A stretch of DNA of 64,000 bases, taken from contig CP136064.1 in NCBI GenBank assembly GCA_032622095.1, positions 259,573,863 to 259,637,862 on the forward strand, given 5' to 3'. How positions within the stretch are numbered: position 1 is the first letter of the stretch; the number at the start of each line of letters is the position of its first letter. Below are positions 11,448 to 23,278 of this stretch, piece after piece. Position numbers and translations under genes: made by a program. Below the pieces are notes generated by a model that saw only the letters and a list, made by a program, of their open reading frames with translations, searched no databases and was not told the origin of the DNA. Origin of the DNA: Siphonodentalium dalli. Its lineage: Eukaryota; Mollusca; Scaphopoda; Gadilida; Siphonodentaliidae.

Positions 11448-12245
11448 GTTACATTGAATACACACATGTGAGGATCTTATTGTATCATGTAATTCCTCAA
11501 TGTTCCCAAGCGATGTTCTCCAGACTCCCCAAGCAATGACAATTACCCTCCCGTCAATTACAATCCCGTCATTCATGGGTTCCCTAGACACAGAATGCTG
11601 CAATTGTTAAGGCCACTACTCATCAATGATTACTAATGTTTATCATAGGTGCCCACCCCTGAGTTTCATCCTTTGTGAGAGAATTTTTTTTTGTAATTTC
11701 TTCAAATCATTAATTGATGGACATCTCTACTTTAATTATTATAGGGTTTGTACGCGGGTCTTGAATCCTTGAAAAGTTATGAAATCCAAATATTTTGTTT
11801 CCATACGCTTGCAAAGTCTGGAAAATGGCACCTATTTCTATCTTGGTATGGAAAAGTCCTTGACAATAAGCTGCTCAGTGATTCAAGGTCTTGAAAAGTT
11901 ATGGAATATGTACAAACATCCGTTCCGCACCGACATCGTCCTTCATTTTCATTATGATCTCTGTACCCATAGTTAAGTGCATGCATTTTATGGTGTGCCG
12001 GACACCTGTAGTAAATTCTCCTGGTAACTGTATATTCCATGACAAGTTGATCACAGTTAATGTTTGATTTAAAAGGTGGATCGATCAAAGTTCCCGACAA
12101 TAGATTGAAAACAAAATAGTAAAAGTTATGGAATTTATTCAGTGAATAGTCTTGGAAAATTTGTGTCGGAGAGTCCACAATAGATTTGGAAAAGTTATGG
12201 AATTTTTCTCTCAGCTGGGTGTATGAACCCTGTCAACAGTTTATT
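11448..12245. other. Unrecognised spacer
   Basis: Repeated short phrases such as GAAAAGTTATGGAATTT and CTTGAAAAGTTATG (11768, 11888, 12120, 12190) suggest an old degenerate tandem. No exon-like frame with similarity to known families. Confidence 0.4.
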
Positions 12246-12249
12246 ACAT

Positions 12250-12915
12250 TGACCAGCATTGAGGTTTCATGTGTCGGGGACCAGTCTAGAGGTTTCATGT
12301 GTCAGGGACCAGTCTAGAGGTTTCATGTGTCGGGGACCAGCCTAGAGGTTTCATGTGTCAGGGACCAGTCTAGAGGTTTCATGTGTTGGGGACCAGTCTA
12401 GACGTTTCATGTGTCGGGGACCAGCTTAGAGGTTTCATGTGTCGGGAACCAGCCTTTAGGTTTCATGTGAGGGGGACCAGCCTAGAGGTTTCATGTGTCG
12501 GGGACCAGTCTAAAGGTTTCATGTGTCGGGGACCAGCCTAGAGATTTCATGTGAGAAGGACCAGCCTAGAGGTTTCATGTGTCTGGGACCAGCCTAGAGG
12601 TTTCAATATGTCGGGAACCAGCCTAGAGGTTTCATGTGAGGGGGACCAGCCTAGAGGTTTCATGTGAGGGGGACCAGCCTAGAGGTTTCATGTGTCGGGG
12701 ACCAGCCTAGAGGTTTCATGTTTCGGGGACCAGCCTATAGGTTTCATGTGTCGGGAACCAACCTATAGGATTCATGTGAGGGGGACCAGCCTAGAGGTTT
12801 CATGTGTCGGGAACCAGCTTAGATGTTTCATGTGTCGGGAACCAGCCTATAGGTTTCATGTGAGGGGACCAGCCTAGAGGTTTCATGTGTCGGGAACCAG
12901 CCTAGAGGTTTCATA
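12250..12915. repeat. 28-bp satellite, about 24 copies
   Basis: The unit is AGAGGTTTCATGTGTCGGGG ACCAGCCT, with variants (GTGAGGGGGACC). The phrase GGGACCAGCCTAGAG is shared with the 62-bp satellite at 156-2184, and the array runs straight into element B (GGGAGAAGTCACTTCTCCCT). Confidence 0.95.
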
Positions 12916-13007
12916 TTGGGAGAAGTCACTTCTCCCTGTATTGTTATCAGGGAGAAGTAAACAATGGCTGAAGTTCAATTTATACTCCAATATCACCTTT
13001 CTATGAT

Positions 13008-13340
13008 CAAGCCTTGAAATAGGGTACGTGTCTGTCATTTGCAGAATGAGGTCCCCAGAGGGTGAATTTAGTGATGCTACCCCGCATAGCGGGCTAGCAT
13101 CACCAAATTCACCCTCTGGGGACCTATTCTGCTTACACCTCAGCAGAATGAGGTTCCCAGAGGGTGAATTTGGTGATGCTAGCCCGATATGCGGGGTAGC
13201 ATAACTAAATTCACCCTCTGGGAACCTCATTCCCAGAGGGTGAATTTGGTGATGCTAGCCAGCTATGCGGGGTAGCATAACTAAATTCACCCTCTGGGAA
13301 CCTCATTCTGCAAATGACAGGCACCCTATTTCAAGGCTTG
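13008..13340. mobile_element. Family A MITE with 8-bp target duplication inside element B
   Basis: CAAGCCTTGAAATAGGGTAC to CTATTTCAAGGCTTG. Flanks TCTATGAT (13000-13007 and 13341-13348) are identical. It contains three GAGGTCCCCAGAGGG-type hairpins. Confidence 0.93.
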
Positions 13341-13459
13341 TCTATGATCCACTAAGTATTTTTCAACACGAGAGCCTTTTTATAAAATCATTATAGTGCG
13401 TAGGAACACCATTAAATTCAGTGAATATACTTTAATTATGCTGTTTGGGCATACTGGTA

Positions 13460-13552
13460 CAGTAATACCCTAAATAATCAACTCCTTAACCACAGCAGAA
13501 TTATGGGTAATTTTTCAGGATTTAGTCGGAAATATGGCTTGTTGCCGTTCAT
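13460..13552. mobile_element. Family C MITE, left arm only, inside element B
   Basis: CAGTAATACCCTAAATAATC through GGCTTGTTGCCGTTCATGAG, then straight into B sequence (GAGAATTCACTTCTC). Confidence 0.82.
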
Positions 13553-13925
13553 GAGAGAGAATTCACTTCTCTATAGGACAAAAATAAGGAGAAGTAGCAA
13601 ATTTTAGGGAGAACATGTCTCCCCAAGTTGCCCTCTAGGCTGGTCCCTTCTCCCAAGTCACGCTCTAGGCTGGTACCTGCCTCCCAAGTCACCCTATAGG
13701 CTGGTCCTCTCCCAAGTCACTCTCTAGGATGGTTCATGCTGTGTTAATGAGACGACTAATGTTCATCTCTGGAGATGTAGAGTGATCTCCCCTAACTGGA
13801 ATCATATTTTTCAATTCTTAAGAAATGAATGTAGTTTTATTGAGGGCCGTTAGTGGTGATGCACTGTGATATATCCCTCATATATATCCTCCGTCCATCT
13901 GTCCGAGCAGATATCTCAAACACCA

Positions 13926-15284
13926 GGGGTCGTATTCACTGAGTGGGTTTATTTTATAAACCAGGTAGTTTATTTGGTAGCGGCTGAACGCTATCGATGA
14001 TGTGATTGACCCAATCTATCAGATTAGCCATTTGTATTTGTCAATGTATTATGACTAAATCTCGAGCACTAACCGGCCACAATCCGCATGCATAGCGGTA
14101 TACATTATGCGTATAATTTTAAAGAGACTCAGACTGGCCGGTGTGTATATATATATATGCAGAATGAGTTTTGGTGACATAATTGAGATTTTCGAAATAG
14201 CACAACGTCAGGAAGAGGAAAAACCACGACAACATCTCAGTTAATTATAAGGGATAGGTCCAACCCACTAGAAAAATCAGTGACGTGGCTAGAGGGTCTC
14301 CTGTGTGGGGGTGCATGCCCACCTTGATAACCTCAACTGCACCACCCCTTCAAACAGACCAAACACGTTTGCATAATTGCACCCTGTGGTCACTAGCCGT
14401 GGGTATAAATATAATCTACTGGGCGAACCACGGCTCTGTCCAATATGAGAATTTTTTTTAAACGGCAATAGGGAGGGATGATCAAGATACACCGGGCAGT
14501 CCACGGTTCGGTGTGAGAACATTTTGAATATCGCAAAATCCTAGCATCTAGACTGGCCTCAAGCTTATTTTCCAAGCGTTGTAAATTTCCAACCTGACAT
14601 CCCCTACTACGGTTGAAAAATTTCGAATAATTAGCAGTTTTTGACTGGCCACGGAGGAGGTACAAGGACACACGCTTGCCAAGTTTTGGAAATTTTCGAC
14701 CTGACACCCAAATTGGGTCGGTAAATTTCCAACTGATGGCCTTCTCAGTCAATCATTTTGACCAAAATTATGAGAATATGCAAATGTTGGTAAAAAAAAC
14801 AACGAATTCCCTAGTAAAAAAAAACCCTGTCGCCATGTCACCACATGATGAGTGGAGGTTTGTTGCACGCTATAGAATTTAAGCACAATCCAAATACTAG
14901 ACATGATCTATTTCCTGCCATTTCCGAAGAAATTGCTTTCCGGCACTGGTGGATGGTTTCGGTCTCTTTGTTTTCAAGGATTTTGATGTTTCAATGCACT
15001 ATATGCTCAAAAAGTGTTGCGTTCATCTGTTGTGTACCCCATCATTTCCATCGGTTACTCATGATTGAACTGAACCAAACATGTACCGTTACTCTGATAT
15101 GCGCAGCATGTTTTATGTACGTAACCGGTGGTCAATCCATGATTGTCCCCCAATCACCTTGATTGAATAATCCTATACCGTGCGGCGATGTCTTCCCATC
15201 GATGTCCACCGAGAGGTTCGCATTGAAAGTCGCCTCGTATAAATACCTGGACTATATGTAAACCCAGATGGTGAATACGACCTC
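13926..15284. mobile_element. Element P: about 1.36-kb element with 38-bp terminal inverted repeats
   Basis: The left end is GGGGTCGTATTCACTGAGTG and GGTTTATTTTATAAACCAG. The right end, read in reverse, is GAGGTCGTATTCACCATCTG and GGTTTACATATAGTCCAG. The interior has partial internal repeats (AATTTCCAACCTGACA / AATTTTCGACCTGACA) but no recognised transposase. Likely a non-autonomous DNA transposon. Confidence 0.55.
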
Positions 15285-16353
15285 AGTTGTCTGTAATTTG
15301 GTATAGGTGTTCACCAGTACTAGGCCATTCAACGGAGTGCTCAATCATTTTGTTTGGGTTTTCTGTTATAGAGTTGTTCTGGTTTGTCTCAAAATGTTGG
15401 TTTTTTGCCCGTCCGAACCAGATATTTGAAATTTTGCCATTAACCTGTGGATCGTTGCCCACAGAAGGGCTCTTTATCATGCACACATGGTTGTACATGG
15501 GACAGCCATTTACGTCCCCACCCAATGGGGCGGCGTGATCAAACCAGTGTCATCGCTGATCATGACACCGGGCTTTGAAAGGGTTAATGTCTGCACCCAT
15601 GCACCGTCTCATCAAATATTTCAGGCTGACATGATCTCTGCGTGAAAGCCAAGAGTACACGTAGCTTAGAAATTATATTGATTGGGAGTTTAAATCAGCT
15701 GCATCATGTCTTTTCAATTTTTAATTAGGCCAAAATAAAATGGATATGTGTTTCCGGTAACCTGTCTGCCACAAACTCATAGACTGTGCCTAATACTAAT
15801 TTTCTTCATTTTGGCCTTTTTCATTGCTAAAGATTTTAATTTTCTCTGCTTATGTGATCATCATCCTTAATTGTACTGTCCTTTTAACAGCTCTTCGATT
15901 CGTTCAGATTAGCCAAAGGCCGTGCAAGAACAAGAAATAAATTTAATTACTATCGAAACATGACTTGAAATATAATGAGGCATCGAAGTGATGTATAAGG
16001 CATCAAAACTTGAGAAAACATCATGTTTGTTGTCACCAAAAGTATTCAATTTATTGTGAGAGTATCATTACACAGGAAAATCCAGGTATAACTTTAGCAT
16101 AGAATCAGTTGTTCAGATGTATGAGAAGTTAAATAATTGTACCACTATACACTGGGGTGAAGGAGAAGATCACTAGATCTTTTCGACCATCCCGGGTGCG
16201 AAACTTTGAATCCCAGGTGCTTTGCACCCATCTACTCTCTTGCCGCTATATACACTTCACAACACCTTCCTTACAAATGAAATGTTTAGCGCAAAAACAA
16301 GGTTGCAGGTGACTGATTTAATTAAAACATTAAAACATTGGGGAATTTATATA
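15285..16353. other. Unrecognised spacer
   Basis: The lone TTAA-type end GCTTTGAAAGGGTTAA at 15571-15586 suggests a lost MITE. Short open frames here show no similarity I can name. Confidence 0.4.
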
Positions 16354-16561
16354 AAGTAATGCCCTAATTAATCGACTCCTTAACTTCAGCAGAATTATGG
16401 GTAACTTTTCAGGATTTAGTCGGAAATATGGCTTGTTGCCATTCATCGGAAAACTCTCCAGTTTTCCGATGAATGGCAACAAGCCATATTTCCGACTAAA
16501 TCCTGAAAAGTTACCCATAATTCTGCTGTGGTTAAGGAGTCGATTATTTAGGGCATTACTG
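16354..16561. mobile_element. Family C MITE, near-perfect palindrome
   Basis: AAGTAATGCCCTAATTAATC (first base changed) to GGGCATTACTG. Arms match over about 100 bp around the loop CTCTCCAGTTTTCC. Confidence 0.92.
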
Positions 16562-16639
16562 TATATATACATCCCCAGGGAGTAAGTAGTGTGACGATGT
16601 CAAATCACGTCAACATGTGTCCAGCGGTATTAGTTAGTG

Positions 16640-17476
16640 TTAAAGGGGGACTGTACACTAAATATAGCCATATATGGAACCATCTCCTTTTATTCTCAAA
16701 GAATATATGCAACAAATGAATATATTTTACCCATGGATTACTAGTAGTGCAAAATACAATCATGTGCTCTATGGACGATACAAACAACATGGTAATTATC
16801 ATGAAAATGAATTTATGACTCCAGCCATTTATTCATTCTCATTGAAATTACCATGTTATTTGCATCGTTCATAGAGGGTATCCACCCCCCCCCCCCCCCC
16901 CCCCCCCCCTTTTCGGTATGCGGGATTCAGGGTGTTTTGAAGCCGTACGCGGGATTCATACCCCCGAATTAACTGGTATTCGGGTTCAAGCAAAACATCT
17001 TGGACGCAGGTTTTGATGGCGCAAAATAATATTTTGTGCTAGTTATCTGTATGAATGAGTGGGTAGAATAGCTTCTTGGGCATATTCGACCACCATGCCA
17101 TCATAAAGTATCATTAATCGTATCATAACGGCCTCATAACGCGACCGGTGTCTCTTCAGTCATTAACCGGAAAGCGTCCAGAAACTATATTTGATTTGTG
17201 TTCCATTTCCAAACTTTTAATTAACCGGTATATTAAAACAGTCAATTTGTATGTCATTTATCGCATATTATTTCTTAACATGTATTCAGGATTCACCCCC
17301 CAAAATTAACTGGTATTCAGGATTCAGGGGGGAGGGGGTGATACCCTCATAGAGCACATGAGTGTATTTTGTACTAATCCATGGCTCAAATTCATTCTTT
17401 TGTTGCATATATTCTGTTGAGTATAAAAGGAGATGGTCCCTTAAATGGCCGGATTTAGTGTACGGTACCCCTTTAA
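16640..17476. mobile_element. Element N: about 840-bp TIR element bounded by TTAA
   Basis: TTAAAGGGGGACTGTACACT at the left, AGTGTACGGTACCCCTTTAA at the right. The arms match for about 130 bp (GAGCACATGAGTGTATTTTG inverse of CAAAATACAATCATGTGCTC). The interior has a poly-C run (16885-16909) and paired GGGATTCATACCCCC / GGATTCACCCCCC phrases. Confidence 0.75.
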
Positions 17477-18106
17477 TGAGTTAAGAAAGGCGGTATGAGG
17501 GAGCACTGTGAGAATGTAATGATTGATCATGGCAGCATCACCTTAAATTCAGCACTTAATAGCTTTATTATGAAGCTATTTATATTCACTCTTACTAATC
17601 TAATCAATTTCCACAATGTAACTCTCTTCTTCTTTGTTCTCTACATGTTTTAACTTAAGCTTATAAAATCAATTTATGAACTTTGAATACATGCTAGCAT
17701 GACACTGTCTGTAGCCCAACACACAAGTCTTTTGTGTCCGAGGTATGGGTACATTCAAGAATATAGTGACCCTGTTTGGCTGTCAGCAGTTAGGCCCATT
17801 TCAAACAACGGATTTTTGTTGACTGGAATCTAATACTAGACCCACAATTGAATTAAATGCGTCAAAGATGCAACGTATGAAACATATGAAACAATTAGAT
17901 CCATGCCAGGCGCACCACAGACGAATCTCCATCCAATTCAGATGAATCTTCGTAAGTGATGCGTCTGAAATTCATCTTTGTTTCATACGACGGATTTTTG
18001 ACGACTCAAATCTAATACATGTTACCGGGAATGCCGAAAGCATAACAGCAAATAATGGGACGTATTATATTATTGGTCCATCTGTCTGTCCATCCGGGTG
18101 CACATT
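17477..18106. other. Spacer with a type-H fragment
   Basis: Mostly unrecognised. Near 17800-18000 the phrases GACGGATTTTTGACGACTC and AACGGATTTTTGTTGACTG form an imperfect direct repeat. ATTATATTATTGGTCCATCT at 18064 is the dispersed type-H start. Confidence 0.5.
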
Positions 18107-18558
18107 TGTGACCCGCCATATCAAATCCAGTCGTAAGGGATTTTTTTACCCTGTGCCAATGCATTCTCTTATATATGCGAGTCGACCATAGGTCGCCTCG
18201 CATATATAACAGAATGCATTGGCCTAACAATTTTTTATCATTTTTTAAAAATAAATGTTTCTTACAATTTTTAGGACATAAAATAAAAAACATCCATTAC
18301 CCTGCAGGGAGCCCCACACATATATAGAAGAGTGTTGTCTGCTCATGTTTGTCTGGGGCTCTGTATGGGTGAAATTATAAAATTGTTAAAGAATACAAGA
18401 AAAAATTATTAAAATTGTAAAAAATTGTTACCGGTAGGCCAATGCATTCTCTTATATATGCGAGGCGACCTATGGTCGACTCGCATATATAAGAGAATGC
18501 ATTGGCACAGGGTAAAAAAAATCCCGACTTACGACTGGATTTGATATGGCGGGTCACA
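18107..18558. mobile_element. Family G MITE (TGTGACCCGCC termini) carrying the shared core
   Basis: TGTGACCCGCCATATCAAAT at the left, ATTTGATATGGCGGGTCACA at the right. Two hairpin cores (18154-18222, 18438-18507) lie inside. The target duplication is unclear. Confidence 0.9.
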
Positions 18559-19460
18559 TTTGAGCCTTAGGAGGTCAGGGGAGGAGCCTAAGACAAAAAA
18601 AACAAGTTTGACATGATCGACCACCTGATGTCAAACTGCCACATAATGCCCGTTATTTCGTACAATTTACTAATTAAATGGTTGTCTTCAGTGGTCAAAC
18701 CTCTCAAAAACAACAAAAGAAAGACCACGTAAAGACCAAATGTATGGGTGTCCGTCCGTTTGATTTACTGGTTTTCGGGTGATAACTTTAGTATATGTCT
18801 GAATTGATTAGAATGAAATTTGGTACATGTATGTCGGTTTACTAGCACAAAATACAGGTCAAATTTTAATTTGGGTTTCACTTGCCAATTTTCACCAAAG
18901 TTATGGCCCTTTGTAGAAATTACCACAGGCAAAATTTTGTCACACCCAGGTTCCGCGCTGGACCGAAATTTACTTTTGCCAAATAATTCCCAAATGAAAA
19001 TAGTTTTTGCCAAATTATTTTAGCATTTGCCAAATGAGGTTTGAACGAGTTTTTATATCGATAGAAAAACAGTTAGTTGATAATTAATTATACTCGCATC
19101 TCTGTTGTGGTTTATCATACAAAAGTAAGCCAATCACCGAACGATACAATGATATAGAAGGGTTGCTTCATCAGAAAGGCACATCACAGGAGGATTAGTA
19201 ACCCCTACAACCATCAGTACTGATGCTACGAGATTAACTACATCTTAATAGAGGTGTTAACTTTCCCTAAACCTTATAAAACACCACTAATGTAATTATG
19301 TTGTAAGCGTTCCTGAAATGAATGGTAATGATTGACCAATATTTTCAAATTGCTTGATGAATTAAAAAGTGACTTGCCAAAACTTTTGCCAAATGAAAAT
19401 ATTTTTTGCCAAATTTGAATTATTTTTGCCATTGGCAAATTTGGCAAGTGAGAATCCATT
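18559..19460. repeat. Type-H fragment followed by element K
   Basis: GGTGATAACTTTAGTATATG to GTTTACTAGCACAAAATACA (18779-18860) is type H. From about 18950 element K begins (TCCGCGCTGGACCGAAATTT) and ends GGCAAATTTGGCAAGTGAG at 19451. K is rich in TTTGCCAAATGAAAATATTT phrases in both orientations. Confidence 0.8.
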
Positions 19461-19859
19461 TAGTTTAGAAGGGGTTTATTTTGGTCCTATATATGTATGC
19501 CAGTATGTTTATTGTGTTTATTACATGCCACCTGTCCCAGAATCCGTGAATAAAAAAAAAAAAAGTCTTACAAAGTTTATTCAGGGACATGCAGGGTTGA
19601 ATTTGTCATGTGTGATGATTCTTTTATTTTATAATTCCGATTTCATCATTGAGGCTTGAGGCGAATGTCATTTACGTCATGTGACGTCAACCGGATGAGT
19701 ATTCCACACCTGGGTCATACGGATTTGTAAATATGGCAACGCAGGAAGACTGTAATTCTAGGAACAAACATAATAAATAAATAAACATTGGAATGTTCTA
19801 TTATTAATCTGGATGGATGCTCAGCAAATATAATTAGGCGACAAGGAGACAGTGGGAGT
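19461..19859. other. AT-rich spacer, nothing recognised
   Basis: A-run at 19550-19563. No family match. Confidence 0.4.
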
Positions 19860-20266
19860 CAAGCCTGTCATTTGCAGAATGAGGTCCGCAGAGGGTGAAT
19901 TTAGTGATGCTACGGCACACCAAATTCACCCTCTTGGGACCTCATTCTACATGGATTCATCTGCTATGGGAGACATAGACTCAGATTGAAGTTCCCAAAT
20001 GAATATTGTGATGTACACCCATTGGGAACCTCAATTATGCAATGTGTCGTCTGCCAATTTGGGGATATAGAGAAACTAAACTATAAAAGAAATAGGATCT
20101 ATGTGAAGAAGTTTCTATAGAATTTTGATAATATTGAAACTTTCCAGAGAAGATGAGGCCTAAACAGAGGGTGAATTTAGCGATGCTAGCCCGCTATGCG
20201 TGATAGCGTCACTAAATTCACCCTATGGGGACCTCATTCGGCAAATGCAAACTAAACTCAGGCTTG
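19860..20266. mobile_element. Family A MITE
   Basis: CAAGCCTGTCATTTGCAGAA to CTAAACTCAGGCTTG. The central part AGACTCAGATTGAAGTTCCC is shared with the long subfamily. No clear target duplication. Confidence 0.88.
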
Positions 20267-20450
20267 GAGTGTATGGCGATGTTGTTGATCTTATTATCTT
20301 GACATTTCCTTAGGGAACTACTCATCAATGAGAATGTAGTACAGAGAGGCATTTTGCATTAGGCTCCTCATTAGGCTTGTCTCTTTACTGTAGTAATTCA
20401 TATCCACTGAGTATACATACATCATGCTCATTGTTCCTATTCTCCTTGAC

Positions 20451-20696
20451 CCAGCCTTGAAATAGTGTGTCTGTCATTTGCAGAATGAGGTCCCCAGAGG
20501 GTGAATTTAGTGATGCTACCCCGCATAGCGGGCTAGCATCACCAAATTTACCCTCTGGGAACCTCATTCTGCTGAGGTGTAAGCAGAATGAGGTCCCCAG
20601 AGGGTGAATTTGGTGATGCTATGCGGGGTAGCATCACTAAATTCACCCTCTGTGGACCTCATTCTGCAAATGACAGACACACTATTTCAAGGCTTG
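20451..20696. mobile_element. Family A MITE (short subfamily) with 8-bp target duplication
   Basis: Two head-to-tail hairpins between CCAGCCTTGAAATAGTGTGT and CTATTTCAAGGCTTG. Flanks TCCTTGAC (20443-20450 and 20697-20704). Confidence 0.93.
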
Positions 20697-20766
20697 TCCT
20701 TGACCCAGTTCCAGGAAAGTACACCTATAATTTACTCACTGAGGACTGCAGACATTTAGATAAATA

Positions 20767-21064
20767 CAAGCCTGATTATAGTGTGTCTGTCATTTGCAGA
20801 ATGAGGTCCCCAGAGGGTGAATTTAGTGACGCTATCCCGCATAGCAGGCTAGCATCACTAAATTCATCCCTCTGGGTACCTCATTCTGCTTAGGCCTCAT
20901 CTTCTCTGGAAAGTTTCTTTATTATCAAATTTCTTTAGAATCTTCTTCACATAGATTATTTTTGTTTTTTAAGTTTAGTTTCTATATTTCCCGGGATAGC
21001 ATCACTAAATTCACCCTCTGGGGACCTCATTCTGCAAATGACAGGCACACTAAACTCATGCTTG
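20767..21064. mobile_element. Family A MITE, long subfamily, internally deleted
   Basis: CAAGCCTGATTATAGTGTGT to ACTAAACTCATGCTTG. Flanks GATAAATA / GATAAAAA are near-matching. Confidence 0.85.
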
Positions 21065-21185
21065 GATAAAAAGGTTGGCGCATATGTACCAAATGAGCTC
21101 CTGAGACCAATCAAATGTTCGGAAAAACCGTTCTGTCTCCCAAAAAATAACATATAATACATAGTAACAGAACCTTATCAGTATC

Positions 21186-21387
21186 AAACCTGAGAATAAG
21201 GTGCCGCTCCATTTGCAGAATGAGGTCCCCAGAGGGTTAATTTAGGATGCTACCATGGACAGTGGGCTAACATCACTAAATTAATCCTCTGGTTAATGGT
21301 GCTAGCCTGCTGTGTGGGGTAACGTCACTAAATTCACCCTCTGGGGACCTCATTCTGCAAATGTCTGGCACCATATTTTCAGGCCTG
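21186..21387. mobile_element. Family A MITE, diverged
   Basis: TCCATTTGCAGAATGAGGTC to CTCATTCTGCAAATGTCTGG, with hairpin arms CCAGAGGGTTAATTTAGGAT and inverse. Confidence 0.8.
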
Positions 21388-21416
21388 CATGGTCAGCCTG
21401 GTCATCAAATGAATTA

Positions 21417-21666
21417 TTAACCGTTTCAAGATGGGAGCAGCTGGTGCAGCATTAAAGCTCTTGTGCCAGTGCAATATCTTATATATCCGAGTCTCCCATA
21501 GGGAGCCTCGCATATATAGAAGATGCGCTGGCTTACAAGGTCAAGGTAAAATATTGTTAGGCCAATGTATTCTCTTATATATATGCGAGGCTCCCTATAC
21601 ATAAGAAAATGCATTACACAGGGTTTTCGCAAAATTTCAGGAAGCTCCAGTCATGGAATGGATTAA
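21417..21666. mobile_element. Family F MITE with degraded core
   Basis: TTAACCGTTTCAAGATGGGA at the left, TCCAGTCATGGAATGGATTAA at the right within one TTAA pair. Core hairpins are truncated (GAGTCTCCCATAGGGAGCC loop type). Confidence 0.85.
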
Positions 21667-21773
21667 ATTAAATTCTGCATGTTGTTTTTGTAATTGTTTA
21701 TTCATGCTCCTATAATTTAATCTAGGATAGCCATTGCTACCCCTATACAACAACCATGCAGTCACAATAGCTA

Positions 21774-21986
21774 CAGTAATGCTCTAATTAATCGACCTCT
21801 TAACCAAAGCAGAATTATGGGTAACTTTTCAGGATTTAGTCAGAAATATGGCTTGTTGCCATTCATCGGAAAGCTCTCCCCGAGAGCTTTCCGATGAATG
21901 GCAACAAGCCATATTTCCGACTAAATCCTGAAAAGTTACCCATAATTCTGCTTTGGTTAAGAGGTCGATTAATTAGAGCATTACTG
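21774..21986. mobile_element. Family C MITE
   Basis: CAGTAATGCTCTAATTAATC to GAGCATTACTG flanked by TA, with full-length arms around CTCTCCCCGAGAG. Confidence 0.92.
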
Positions 21987-22134
21987 TATGTCTGTCAGAA
22001 TAACATGTTTGTATTTTGCCTTTTTGAAATTATAGTGCCATAATTTATGCAAAATTTGGGCTATTTAACTGTTCTCCTAGCACCACAAAGGCACAATATT
22101 TTTCAGTGGATCGTAGCAAATTATAGCTGAGTGG

Positions 22135-22341
22135 TTAACCCTTTCATGACTGGAGATTCCTGAAATTTTGCGAAACCCTGTGCCAATGCATTCTCTTATA
22201 TATGTGAGTCTCCCATAGGGAGCCTCGCATATATAAGAGAATACATTTGCCTAACAATATTTACCTTAACCTTGTAAGTATGTGCACTGGCACAGGATCT
22301 TTAACGCTGCGCCAGAGCAGCTCCTGTCATGAAAGGGTTAA
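22135..22341. mobile_element. Family F MITE
   Basis: TTAACCCTTTCATGACTGGA at the left and TCCTGTCATGAAAGGGTTAA at the right. One hairpin core is intact (22184-22250). Confidence 0.88.
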
Positions 22342-22379
22342 CTGAATACGGCAATGCATGGAGATGGGAGCCTAAACAG

Positions 22380-22467
22380 AGCTCTCCGATGAATGGCAAC
22401 ACGCCATATTTCCGACTATAATTACCCATAATTCTGCTGCGGTTAAGGAGTCGATTATTTAGGGCAT
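22380..22467. mobile_element. Family C MITE, right arm only
   Basis: GAGCTCTCCGATGAATGGCA to GAGTCGATTATTTAGGGCAT, with a small deletion in the arm. Confidence 0.82.
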
Positions 22468-22649
22468 TACCATAGTTAAGATATAAATCACTCTAATACT
22501 GCATAAGACAGTTAAGTGCTGCTGTGATGGCCTCCAGTAATCATCTGCAAAAGTTTGTTTTGACAAACCATTTCCAAGTTTGGTGGGATTTTGAATAGTG
22601 TTATAACTCTACATGTATCAAGACCAAGCCAGGGCTGAGAAAATAAATT

Positions 22650-23090
22650 GTCCACAGTCAGGAAACGCCTAGCGGTTTCAAATTGGGAGTCATGCACTTC
22701 TCTCTGTTTTGTTAATTATTATGGAGTCGACTGTTATCAGGAGACGTAACAATTTAAGTTATATTTACACCCCATCATCACCCTTTTATAAAACACAAGA
22801 GCCCATTTATAAAACCAGTACATGTATAGTGAGTGAGAACACCTTTATAATCAGTACATATACTTAAAATATACTATTCCTGTTGAGACATATGTACAGT
22901 AATGCTCTAATTAATAAACTCCTTAACCACAGCAGAATTGTGGGTAACTTTTCAGGATTTAGTCAAATCCTGAAAAGTTACCCATAATTCTGCTGTGGTT
23001 AAGGAGTCGATTAATTAGAGCATTACTGTATGCTGGTATATGAGATAGAAGTCACTTCTCCCTGGGACAAAAATATGTAGAATCGGTACA
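22650..23090. mobile_element. Element B with a nested family C MITE
   Basis: CTAGCGGTTTCAAATTGGGA, then CACCCCATCATCACCCTTTT and ATGCTGGTATATGAG and GAAGTCACTTCTCCCTGGGA. The C copy lies at 22897-23028 at a TA. B ends about 55 bp before the first RasGRP exon. Confidence 0.8.
22897..23028. mobile_element. Family C MITE, short, nested in B
   Basis: CAGTAATGCTCTAATTAATA to GAGCATTACTG. Flanks GACATATG-TA and TA-TGCTGGTATATG rejoin to the B sequence ATATGCATACTGGTATATG. Confidence 0.9.
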
Positions 23091-23145
23091 ATGATATAGA
23101 TGCATACATAAATTATAGATCTAACTTTTTAAAATCTAATTTCAG

Positions 23146-23278
23146 GTTTGTCTGGAGAATTAGAGACGGATAATGAGTTTCCTCGAATTTTCTTCCTCAT
23201 GCATGAATGGTTCACATCTTCCGGAAATCTCGCAAACCAACTCATCGATTTGTATCCTTTCGTTATGGAATTTCCAAG
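23146..23278 (+). CDS. RASGRP: RasGRP exon 1 of window: REM (RasGEF-N) domain, first part
   Basis: The acceptor is TAATTTCAG before 23146. The exon begins with 2 nt of a split codon, then reads 43 codons from [10 protein letters not shown] through [18 protein letters not shown] to VMEFP, and ends with AG of a split codon. FFLMHEWF corresponds to the family's REM helix that reads roughly LxxMHRW in vertebrate RasGRPs. The donor AAG|GTTGTT is weak. It was chosen because it alone gives a phase match to the 36-nt exon at 23818 and restores the family spacing to the FWISKFP motif. The upstream exon, which should end in phase 1 after a C-I-x-x-F-D-like helix, was not found in 1-23145. Confidence 0.88.

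Larger units (their letters stand above)
12916..13740. mobile_element. Element B fragment, interrupted by A and C MITEs
   Basis: GGGAGAAGTCACTTCTCCCT, then CAATGGCTGAAGTTCAATTT and CACCTTTCTATGAT continue after the A insertion as CTATGATCCACTAAGTATTT. They end with CTCTATAGGACAAAAATAAG and degenerate CTAGGCTGGTCCCT repeats at 13620-13735. Confidence 0.8.

Noticed and set aside
1-23145. Search for upstream RasGRP exons and a promoter
   Set aside because: I found no frame matching the expected N-terminal helix (C-I-x-x-F-D type ending in phase 1). A short exon could be hidden, but I cannot support one.
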